A DNA stretch of 49,342 bases, from positions 523,435-572,776 of the forward strand of contig NW_019091386.1 in NCBI RefSeq assembly GCF_001949145.1, given 5' to 3'. Positions 37,545 through 47,700 of this stretch are shown in pieces; position 1 is the first letter of the stretch; each line of letters opens with the position of its first letter. The position numbers and the translations under genes were made by a program. The notes beneath the pieces are model-generated. The model had not been told where the DNA came from, searched no databases, and saw only the letters and a list, made by a program, of their open reading frames with translations. This DNA is from Acanthaster planci. Taxonomy: Eukaryota > Echinodermata > Asteroidea > Valvatida > Acanthasteridae.

Positions 37545-40500
37545 ATGACTTTGAGGCAAAGTAAGAACACACTCTCCTCTTTACAAAGAGTTTATTATTC
37601 GAAACGACATTGTTTTTTTCTCAGAGCTACAGTACTGACGCTTCCACAAACTTGACGACTTCAAGCATTTTTTTTCCGTTTAGCGCAACTGTCCTTTGCA
37701 CCTTAGGCCTACTTCATAAAAACAATAACAACAGTACCCCATGTTAATAGGGCCTATTGGCTCACTGTGTTTCCCGCATTGTACTTTTAATCCCACAAGT
37801 GTAGAAACAATAATGTGGAGCGTATGCCTTATCCCCCACACTCAGATATCGCAAATGCTGTCCGGCAGTCCAGCCTGGCCAAATCCAGCCGGATGGGAGA
37901 GCTCTTGAACCGGTTTGAACGCGGCTTGCCCTGCGGCACCCCGGAGGACATTGATTTCCTCATCGATGAAATTGTGCAGCGTATTGAAGAGTAATTTTCT
38001 CACAGTTTTATATTTATCTTTATCCTTTTGGTTCTCTGTTGGTTGTTAAAGGAACCATGTCATAGGATTTTTATGACTTGAGTATTATGTACATGTATAA
38101 CGCAGCTTTACTTACAATATTCTGATACCATGACTTTCCACCTGTAGACACGTTAATTTGTAGCAGTAAATGGAGAAATTTCAACATTTCGGTTTTTATG
38201 CCAATGAAAACTTCCGTATTGTTCAGCCAAAGCGTGATGTCATTCAAGACTGAACAGGAATGTCTCCATGGCTTTGTGTACAAATATTATATCGTACTTT
38301 TCCTGGGGAAGTTTCCACTTCATACGTGGTTATTACATTAAACAGTCTGTTTGGAAAACAGTAGTAGCCAATATTTCTTCACGACCGTTTGTAGGTGATT
38401 TTGAAGGAGTGAGTTTTGACATCTTATGCTCTGTTGTTAAGGACTGTCTTGTGCGACGGTATCAAAGTAGGGCCTTATACATAAGTTGATAAAAGTCTTT
38501 TCTGTGAATTTTACCCCCCACCTTAATTTTGCCAACAATAAAAACAAATATTTAGATCTTGTTTGTATTGTAACACAAATTAATATGCTTGGAAACAAGT
38601 TGAGCCTAAATATCCACTGCATGTTTCCTTTGAGAGCTCAGAGAGGTTGACGGATAACAGAAATTGAGAATAGGTTCCGACCACAAAGGTGTCACTCTCT
38701 CTCTCGTAATGCTGGGATAATACTGTGTACCCTTGCCTGAAAGGGTATTTGCGCTGACAACGTTGGCAATGCATATGCAGACAGTGAAAGTCGAGAGAAG
38801 GAAAAAAAGCCGAACTAATGGAATATTGATCTGTTTATTACCGTTTTTCAGGCGGTTGCTGCGTAGGATGGCTGAACGTCCCGATCTTGCAATTTACCAA
38901 GCCAGTGACAGAGACGAGAGAGGTGCAAGAGCCGGTCAACTCCCAGCGTGTCCACGTCGCACTGTAACCGAGACTGCCTTGCGACACCAAGCCCGCCTGC
39001 TTGTCGAGCAAGTCTTGAAGATTGTCTTGCGACGCCTCCTGAGGCAGACGAAAGTGAAATCAGACGGAAGACGATCCAAAGAGCTCGGAAGGGCAGTTGA
39101 GACTTCCAACGAGTACCGACCGTCGACGAGTAAGGATGAAGATGTCAAAGTGAGCCCACAAATTGTCAAGAGGTATTACCATGTGATGTCGAGCCAGCCA
39201 GCTGGGTCAAGCCGCCGACCCTTGCAGACGCAGCAAACGGCAGTGGGTGGTACGAGCGCACTCAAACAAGAGCCTCAAGCGCACCACCGACTTGTCTTCA
39301 GGGACGGCGAATCGGCGCGCACAGCCGCAACCTACGCACTGAGAAAAGCGGCCAAGACCTCCTTGCGACGATACAGTGTGGCTGGCAACGTCAAGGCGCT
39401 TATGTGTGCTGTGGAGTGGGGAGGGTGTGACGATGATGTGCAGATTATTGCTGAACCACCAAGTAAGAGCGTCACTTCTCCCATATATCAAGATGTCAAA
39501 ATACTTCTCAAGTCAAGTGCTGATCCTTGTGACGACCGAGAGCCTGGCCAGAGCCCTCGTGAGGATGTCCCGGTGGAATACCCTCTCACTGCACTGTCCA
39601 TTCCATCCAAACGACAGCCAAGGCCACAGGCTGGAGGAGTGGACCAGCTTCTGAACTCCAGCTACACCTACGCCCGGCGTGCTGAGATCAAGAGAGCCCT
39701 GCCTAAATTTCTGGTGTCCAGTTCCCGTGATGCCATGATGACCATGTTCAACGCGATCCGAGCTGCGATGGCCGAGGAGGAAATCGAGAACCCAGATTAT
39801 GCCAACATTCTGGTCACTCTGATGGACCGATCACGAGACGAGAAGGATTTCCCCCAGCAAGCCAAAACCTCCAAGCAAAAGGAAATGACCCCCCTATCGC
39901 CCGCTCCACAGAGCTCCTTGCAGAGTAAGGCAGAGCAAAAGCCGCTTGAAGCTCGTCCCACTGATTCCAGCGGTAAGCAGGTGCCTAGCAAACCCATTGC
40001 CACACCCAGGGATCGCTTGAACGCCCGTCAGCAGAACTTCGGCACTCTGGGAACTTACTCGCTGCGTAAAGCTACACGGTCGTGCCTTCGTCACATGCTA
40101 CAGAAAGGCAGCTCTTACAACGCTCTCCTCATGATGGCGTGCAACGTCAGGCACGGACAAACCGACGAAGAATTCTGGGAGGAAGCCTTGGACGTGGATT
40201 TAGACGAGACGACAAGGAAGGAAGTTATCTCGGATCTTGCAGATTTTAGCCGCCAGGTCCGTGCTGGTACCACTCAAAGGATCTACGCTACTGATGCGGG
40301 GCAAGCATTTGTCAATATTGTAGAAGAGGAGAGCCTAGAAAGTGAAACAGGTGACTTTGAAAAACTAACTCACAGGGACGCATTTGGAAGCCGATGCCTG
40401 GATGAAGACACCGATAAGTACAGAAGTGGTGTCCACCCTCAGTCAAACACCAACTACACGTACGGCATACATCAGAGCTTGAGACGCCTGCTGCCCAAGT

Positions 40501-41363
40501 TCACCGGTAGACGACCCTATGCTGCCTTGATGCACTACGCCAACAATATGATTACTGATGTGCACGAGGAGATGATTCGCAACGGACAGTTAGTGCCAAT
40601 GATCAACTTTGCAGACGCGATTAGACCCGAGCTAAGACAGGCTAGAGAGAAGGTAACCCGTGGGGAAGAGCGCTACTCCGAAGCGATGCCTTCTGACGGT
40701 GATCGCCGGTCAGTTGCTACTCAGACCAGCAAAGTGGTGATCAAAACAAAAAATGAGACAATGTTCGACGATGCCTACTCTTGGATCGCCCAGGAAACCA
40801 GCAACAAATACGACACCAACCGGGAGAAACAGAAGTACCAGCCAACGAATCAGAGTGATTCAGACATGCTCTTCCGGTCAGTAGAAGAGAAGGACAGGCT
40901 TGAGGAAGAACTATCCCCGTCTGCCGTCCAGCGAGACGACATCCTCAAGACGGTAGAAGAACTGCCCGACGAAGGAGCCGAAGAAGACCCATGGCTCAGT
41001 GTGGAGGAACAGGATGATGCCGATACCACCAAGCGTAGCGTGCGGTTTGCCGACGGTATCAACCCGGGCGAGGCAGGAACTGACGACGAGGAACACACCA
41101 CCACGTTCTTCCAAAAACTAGGCTACTACGAGAGGGTTGGGAGCGGCGAGTTGCTGCACAAGAAGCCAAAGAAACCCAAGCAGAAGGTCCAAAGTACCGA
41201 CGAGGCGGACATTCCACAAGCGACCCTGGAACCAGAAGAGGACGATGAGCAACGACACGGGGAACCTTCCCAGGAAAAGGCAGCAGAGCATCCTCAATTG
41301 GAAGAACCACAACCAACCGCCGAGGAAGGTGCCAAGCCAGCACCCCTTTGTAACTGTCTCTAA
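37545..41363 (+). CDS. Unrecognised 890-residue protein with four TY-initial helical repeats
   Basis: Exons 37545-37560, 37846-37990 and 38852-41363, GT..AG and in phase; the large exon alone has 836 codons plus stop. I do not recognise the family. N-terminus (1-60): SRMGELLNRFERGLPCGTPE and a probable helix FLIDEIVQRIEERLLRR. Four repeats begin with TY at 214, 326, 455 and 590, with pattern TY-x-x-R/H-K/R/Q-A/S, then L-R/P-R/K/H, then A-L/M-M/L about 25 residues in. They are basic and helical, spaced 112-135 residues apart by polar linkers. The C-terminal third is acidic and disordered, with KRSVRFAD (781-788), a fit to the RVxF docking motif for protein phosphatase 1. The end CNCL resembles a CaaX box. 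The ATG at 37545 fits the upstream promoter motifs; the ATG at 38733 lies in intron 2 and would be used only if that intron is retained. Confidence 0.9.
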
Positions 41364-41560
41364 CTCAACACAAACTCAACCATCTGTACACTGGCAAAAC
41401 AAATACACCCCACTGAGTTTTCGAATTAAAAACCAACAGTTTGACTCCGACTGCCTCTGGCTTAAATCAGGAATGAACATTCAGTATGAACACTCATCAA
41501 TTACTCAAAGATTTCCTTATAGGACCTGATAACAATTATCGTCAATACGAATCTTCATTA

Positions 41561-41566
41561 AATAAA
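41561..41566 (+). terminator. Candidate poly(A) signal of the repeat-protein gene
   Basis: AATAAA about 200 bases after the stop at 41361-41363, on the coding strand in an AT-rich 3' flank. Confidence 0.55.
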
Positions 41567-42308
41567 AATACAAGTTGCAATTTGTCAGTCAAACAACCAA
41601 CAAACCAAGCCACCCACATTGACTAAAAATGATGAATCCTTACCTTTTTATTGTTTGATGTTTGCAGGCTTTGTGTAGCAGACTTTATTTAACCTTACTG
41701 TGCATTTCATCTGCATTACATATTAAATATGATTACACTTGTAATCTTCGTTGGATAAAAAGATAACAAAATGCAATAGTAAACGAAAAAATTAAAATTG
41801 TTACTTCCATCGAATCAATCTGTATCAGTGTTAATCACTGGTAGACTATGCTGTACATCGCATCATCCACGCAATGAGATTAAAGCAAAGAAGAAACGTG
41901 TCCAAATCATCTTGAATTTTCATTCTATCGTCCCATGCTTTGCATAGCCCCCAACGGCCTTTCATTTAGCTTGCTTTGCACTTTATAATTTGGTCTGTTC
42001 TCAGTACCTCCATCTTCGTTTGAAAATCCGAAGTTTTCTATGAGCAAAATACATTAGGAGCGGCAAAATTTTAAAGGCGCTGGCGTCACATCAAGTCTTC
42101 AGTGAAGAAGGAGTCTTTTTGATATACCTGCTGTGCTTTTTTGGATGTGTGAGCCATTATATGTTGTTTTAAAGTAAAAACTTTGGCTTTTTTGTACGCG
42201 GACTTTCGGGGGGTAATGTCATGCTTTTACTTTGTGGCAAGAAGAGAAATAAATAAGGCGCACCGAGTATTTGCTATGGAACATGGTTTATTGGACTTAA
42301 CATGGAAT
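41567..42308. other. Spacer between the repeat-protein gene and the tRNA array
   Basis: AT-rich, no coding exon seen. A second AATAAA-like word (aaataaataagg, near 42250) could be an alternative poly(A) site for the upstream gene. Confidence 0.45.
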
Positions 42309-42309
42309 A

Positions 42310-42436
42310 CCGAAAAATGATAAAAACAAGTCGCCCGATGTGGGGTGAAAAATTATAAAAACAAATCACCCGATGTGGGATGAAAAATTATAAAAACAAA
42401 GCGCCCGATATGGGGTGAAAAATTATAAAAATAATG
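42310..42436 (-). repeat. 35-bp tandem array built from the tRNA-Lys 3' tail and terminator
   Basis: Three full units start at 42332, 42367 and 42402, exactly 35 bases apart; the tRNA tail starts at the next step, 42437. A partial unit precedes (42310-42331). Each unit has cgcccgatgtgggg (the last 14 bases of the tRNA gene on the minus strand) followed by tgaaaaattataaaaacaaat, which on the minus strand supplies TTTTT terminator runs. Unit 2 has cacccgat and unit 3 cgcccgatat, so the copies have begun to diverge. Direct duplication by slippage or unequal exchange of the gene's end is the simplest origin. Confidence 0.9.
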
Positions 42437-42509
42437 CGCCCGATGTGGGGCTCGAACCCACGACCCTGGGATTAAGAGTCCCATGCTCTACCGACTGAGC
42501 TAACCGGGC
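42437..42509 (-). tRNA. tRNA-Lys (CUU)
   Basis: The minus strand reads GCCCGGTTAGCTCAGTCGG at the 5' end, with a complete cloverleaf. The acceptor GCCCGGT pairs with ATCGGGC (one G-U). The D arm contains TAGCTCAGTCGGTAGAGC, the anticodon stem TGGGA/TCCCA encloses CTCTTAA with anticodon CTT, and the T arm is GTGGGTTCGAGCCCCAC; discriminator base G. It has 73 bases and no intron. A box and B box are intact, and T runs lie within 10 bases downstream on the minus strand, so it should be transcribed by RNA polymerase III. It is nearly identical to vertebrate tRNA-Lys-CTT. Confidence 0.97.
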
Positions 42510-42970
42510 ATTCTTAAGTGATGAGGTGTATTGGTGCTTAATAAATAGAAAATATTTGCATTGCGCTGCGCGAGCGCGCACAAGCGGAGACGGGCGCCCT
42601 CTGTGCATGCAACATGCAACGCATGCAGGTAGTAGGTACGATAGGCGAATAATAAGTGACCACCGCGGTACCGGACTGCTGCATCTCGATATCACGTCTG
42701 TTTACCGCGCCGGTAAGTCGAGCCAAATAGGCCTTGCAATCCCACTTCACTCATTGGGATGGTATGTAAAAAAACAGGTCCCAATCAATCTGTGTCAGTA
42801 TTGAAAAAATCTTCTCTTATTACTGACGGTCGACAGTGCACAGTCATGACAGTCGAAAGTTAGCGTGTCTGCCACGTAGCCCAGATTCCGGACATGCCGG
42901 ACTCCCAAAATCAAGTCCAGCAATGCAGCACGTACGTCCCTGCCCTGTGTCCAGGGCCTAAGCCGACCGC

Positions 42971-43043
42971 CAGAGCTGTCATAGTTGTGGGGTCCGCCCC
43001 GTGGGAGCGGTGCGGGCGTCGGACCCCACAGTTCTGGGGGTAG
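42971..43043. repeat. Short hairpin element, copy 1
   Basis: tgtggggtccg (42986-42996) is perfectly complementary to cggaccccaca (43020-43030). The arms extend outward imperfectly (cagagctgtca against gttctgggggtag). The loop gtgggagcggtgcg is the inverse of the ccgc..ctcccgc loop in copies 0 and 3. Confidence 0.65.
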
Positions 43044-44181
43044 CCTAGTCCAGGCATAAGTTCTAACTTTTGGCTTCAAATACTTTTATACAATAATAAT
43101 AATTAGTAAAGGCCTGTTTTTATTTATAATGTATTATTAAGGCCTGTGCACAACTTGACGCGGAGTGGAAGGTCATTGGCCACAGTGATTGTTATCGCTT
43201 TTGCCTCTCCTATGCTTATCTTGTATGCTGGTATGTGATGAAAAAGAATTGGCAGGAATAAATAATACCTAGGCCTACTACTAATAATAATTACTCCCTT
43301 CATGTCATACATCAGGCCTAGTTTGCAGTGATGCAGCCCCAGCATGTCAGGGTAGGGACTTGATGCTTGGGGAGGAGTTCCATACGGACACCAGTCTTGC
43401 CAGTATAATCATTCCCCACAAGTTACTACAGTAATAAATTAGCCATCAGAAAGCCAAAACATTATAGACTAGTAATGGTTTCTTCATCATATATTTGTTC
43501 ACGTTGTGGAGGAGCACAAGAAATGGTGAATTAACAACAGAAATAGGCCAAAACAGCTACAGACATAACAACGACCTGACGACTGGTCTATTTATATATT
43601 TACTTTCATTAGGCCTAATTCAATTTCAAGTGTGATTTTCTGGCCAGCTCATTAGCATTAAGAGTGCCCCAGTGTATCTTTTGAAAAGGGAGATTTTATG
43701 GCCCCCAAAATGGTGAGATTGTGTCAATCTTTGCTAGAATCAACTCCCTGGGTCTGTGGGCTTTCATCTGAGAGCAGAATGGCTAAAAACTACTGTCGAC
43801 AAATGGTCCTATAGTACACTGTATATGCAGACATGTATGTAAGTGCCTGAGAAAGTTGAGGGTTGTCACTTGAAAAATGGCTGCAAGCAGACTTCGGAAA
43901 AAACACTTCAGGGGGAAGTTTGGGAATAACTCAAAATGTCATCAGTTAACCCACAGGAAATTGAAAGAAAGCGAAAGATTGGGGACCATACAATAATTTA
44001 ACGTGTGTTTCAGATACCACAGGGATGTTGGTGTGCATGTTGTTGGGTCCTGAACAGTGCTGATTTTACACTGTTTTCAATGGGGCTTGAATTAGTGGAC
44101 TACACCCATAGGCTAGGCGCTCAACCCTTGGAAGCAATCTTGCTAACCCCTGGGCATGGCTTTACCCACAATGCACATTAG
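43044..44181. other. Spacer, no gene supported
   Basis: No coding exon seen. It contains short ataataata runs near 43090 and several taggccta words. Confidence 0.4.
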
Positions 44182-44226
44182 GCCTACAACACAGTTGAAC
44201 GACGAACCCCACAGTTCTGGGGGTAG
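44182..44226. repeat. Short hairpin element, copy 2 (right arm only)
   Basis: gaaccccacagttctgggggtag (from 44204) matches the right arm of copy 1 over 18 bases without mismatch. The expected left arm is missing or heavily diverged, although cctacaacacagtt just upstream may be its remnant. Confidence 0.55.
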
Positions 44227-44458
44227 GACATGTAGGTGGTTTAGTGTTAATGTTACATTAGATGGACATCACTTGACAGCCTGTGCACAAACCCTGTCTC
44301 ACAGGATTGTGTAGCCTTTGTAGGGCCAAAGACTGGTCTGAAAAACGTTTATTCTGAAGTATTTTAGAAGTGAAATCTTCCACATTTTCCTCGTTAAATT
44401 TGACATTTCAGGATTTATCAGTATCTAATGGCTCATGAACCACTGCAGGGGAATAGGC

Positions 44459-44533
44459 CTACCACCAGAACCATGGGGTTGGGTGTCTGCCGCTGCTCCC
44501 GCGACAGACGTCCAACCACAGTTCTAGGGGTAG
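44459..44533. repeat. Short hairpin element, copy 3
   Basis: ctaccaccagaacc at the left end and the reverse of ggttgg..cacagttctaggggtag at the right end pair imperfectly. ggttgggtgtctgccg (44477-44492) pairs with cgacagacgtccaacc at 13 of 16 positions around the loop ctgctcccg. Same family as copies 0-2. Confidence 0.65.
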
Positions 44534-44729
44534 TTACTGCGATGATGTAGGTGTATGGAACTTTTCAATTTGAAGAGTCATATATGTGAGGATGTTATTT
44601 TGTAAGGCCCATCAAAAAGTGAGGAATTCTTTAAGAATTTCACGGTTGAAGGCATACCTTTACATTCGCATATCATATACATTTGCTGTGTACTGTACTG
44701 CAAGTAGCAGAGTGCTGAGTCAAACTTTC

Positions 44730-44741
44730 AAAGATGGCGGC
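44730..44741 (+). promoter_or_regulatory. YY1-type motif over the BOD1L1 start codon
   Basis: AAAGATGGCGGC contains the start ATG of the gene and matches the consensus AANATGGCGGC of YY1, a factor that in many animal genes binds just downstream of the transcription start, often at the initiator codon. The match is seen; binding is inference. Confidence 0.55.
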
Positions 44742-47700
44742 GACTTCGAGCGGAGTTGATGCAGAGATGCTGAATAAGATGGGAAATCACCTCAAGTCAC
44801 AGGGCATCTTTGACCAGTTCCGGAGAGACTGCCTTGAAGATGTCGACACCAAGGTCAGTGAAGGTGGAGCAGCTCTCAGCGGAACTTCCAACTTTAACTG
44901 TGCACTCTCTCTAACTGGCAGAAATGGCTGTTGGATGAGGGCACCGAAGTGACCAGGCCTCGGTCTTGCATACATGTAGTTTTCAAACTGTGTCATAGTC
45001 AAGTCAATTGCAGTGCCCTGTAAGTCCTTGCAAGTCCATCACCAGACCATCCGGCCTTAAGCCAAGTCTGTAGTTTTCGAGACAGTGACAAAAGCATTCC
45101 TTTTCCGTCGCTTTCCCTTTAACTGTTGACTGTTCTTGTGAAGGGACTGTGGACTGGACTTGTGAAGGGACTCGTAAAAAGATTAGACTTCAGCACCTCG
45201 GAATTGTTTTGATGTTGCCTGCTCTCTCATGGAATTCAAAAGCATCAGTGCCTGCAACAGCATATAGTTTAAGTTTGGATGCCGTCAATTTTGCAAGTTG
45301 TACTGGATTGTTTTTACTTCACAGCCTGCCTACCAGAATCTCCGGCAGAAGGTGGAGGGTTACGTATCAGCATTTCTGGCCAAGGTCAATTGGGAACCCA
45401 AACTGAACAAGAACCAGTTACGCGACAGCCTTCGTAGACAGATTAACCAGTGAGTTAGACAGTATTTCCTTTAACTTTGAGAGATATTTTTATGATGTAA
45501 AAAGATGGATGGGCTTGGAGCAGAGGTATCTCAGGTGTAGTTATTGTCAATTTACAGAAAACTCTCAAAATCGCATCAAAAGTTTCAGGTCAACATTTAN
45601 NNNNNNNNNNNNNNNNNNNNNNNNNNNNNNNNNNNNNNNNNNNNNNNNNNNNNNNNNNNNNNNNNNNNNNNNNNNNNNNNNNNNNNNNNNNNNNNNNNNN
45701 NNNNNNNNNNNNNNNNNNNNNNNNNNNNNNNNNNNNNNNNNNNNNNNNNNNNNNNNNNNNNNNNNNNNNNNNNNNNNNNNNNNNNNNNNNNNNNNNNNNN
45801 NNNNNNNNNNNNNNNNNNNNNNNNNNNNNNNNNNNNNNNNNNNNNNNNNNNNNNNNNNNNNNNNNNNNNNNNNNNNNNNNNNNNNNNNNNNNNNNNNNNN
45901 NNNNNNNNNNNNNNNNNNNNNNNNNNNNNNNNNNNNNNNNNNNNNNNNNNNNNNNNNNNNNNNNNNNNNNNNNNNNNNNNNNNNNNNNNNNNNNNNNNNN
46001 NNNNNNNNNNNNNNNNNNNNNNNNNNNNNNNNNNNNNNNNNNNNNNNNNNNNNNNNNNNNNNNNNNNNNNNNNNNNNNNNNNNNNNNNNNNNNNNNNNNN
46101 NNNNNNNNNNNNNNNNNNNNNNNNNNNNNNNNNNNNNNNNNNNNNNNNNNNNNNNNNNNNNNNNNNNNNNNNNNNNNNNNNNNNNNNNNNNNNNNNNNNN
46201 NNNNNNNNNNNNNNNNNNNNNNNNNNNNNNNNNNNNNNNNNNNNNNNNNNNNNNNNNNNNNNNNNNNNNNNNNNNNNNNNNNNNNNNNNNNNNNNNNNNN
46301 NNNNNNNNNNNNNNNNNNNNNNNNNNNNNNNNNNNNNNNNNNNNNNNNNNNNNNNNNNNNNNNNNNNNNNNNNNNNNNNNNNNNNNNNNNNNNNNNNNNN
46401 NNNNNNNNNNNNNNNNNNNNNNNNNNNNNNNNNNNNNNNNNNNNTGTGTGTGTGATTCATAGGTCAGAGATGTTGTCTGCAGGCGTGGAAAGGATCATTG
46501 AACAGGTCATTGAACCCAAGATGCAGCATGTATTCAGACCTCAAATTGAGAAGGTAACAGTGTCTTTGTCATCACGATTGGTAGTTAACTTCTCTGAGGA
46601 GGCTTCATGTATGTATGTACTCTCTCAGCTTAACTGTTGCGATTTGCTGTGAGCGTGGTATAGTATCATTCGCAATCTTCTTGAAACAGATTTGGCTGGA
46701 TATTAATAGATGTTTACTACGTTTGGTACCAATTCACAGGTTGTGGATGAATTCCTTGGTCCCAAGGGAAGCAAGGAAGCAGAAAATCTCAAGAAGGACT
46801 TGGCTACCACCTCGGGGATGTCCCACCCGGTCCCAGCCCCTGCACCCCCAGATCTTCCCCCAGAAGTGCCCACCCCTGCCCCACCACTGCCCCCTTCGGA
46901 GCCCCCAGCTGCGCCCCCCCAGGCACCACCAGAGGCACCCCCTGACGAGCCCCCCGACGATCCGGTAGCTTGTTTTGCCAGTCATCCAGACCATGCAAAG
47001 CCTGTCCAGTCGGGGACCTCGCCAACTGTCTCCTCTGGTGGTAATACACCTTCTTTCACGTCAAGCAAAATGCCCGGCTTGGTGAAAAAGCATTCTGGAG
47101 GGGTGTTGGCAACGACCTCTGATGTCAAAGGGGAGAAGAAACCAGTCCTTGAGCTGCCAGGCGAGGTCAAATCAGCGATACCTGCCAAGGGTCCCAGTGT
47201 AAAAACTGAACCAATGAAAAGTCAGCCAGGGAAGCCCCAGCCGGTCAAAGACCAAGATGCGAGGAAAGTAGCCACCAAAGACCAGCCTGCCAAGACGCAG
47301 CCCTCCAAAGTGATCAAGAAAGTTCCATCCGGATCTAAACTTGTCGATGCTATCAAACCAACTGACAAGCCCAGGATTGTGATATCTAGTAACAAGCCCC
47401 CTGCTCTAAAAATCAAAATTCCAGAAGAGTTTAAGAAAGTTGAGGATAGGCCGACCCTCCAAGCAACAGTCAAGGAGCCAGGTCAAGATTCAGAAACGAA
47501 GCCACAACCCTTAGATGTGGAGAAGGTTCCAATCTGCGACCAGTTGTTGCTCAGGAAAGCTGCTTCTGAGGTCACCACACTTGAGCCTGACACAGATTCT
47601 GACGTCGTGATGGACGTCGAACCCTCACAACCACAGCCGAGGGGCATTCAAGGTGAACAAGACGAACGACGCAGCGTGAGCCCCCCGTCTGGACAGGATG

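Noticed and set aside
38733-38851. ATG at 38733 as start of the large repeat-protein frame
   Set aside because: It lies in an intron. Two upstream exons with matching phases and a promoter-like region give a better start at 37545.
42310-42436. CRISPR-like or satellite array
   Set aside because: The units have no variable spacers, are all contiguous and derive from the adjacent tRNA gene; the context is animal.
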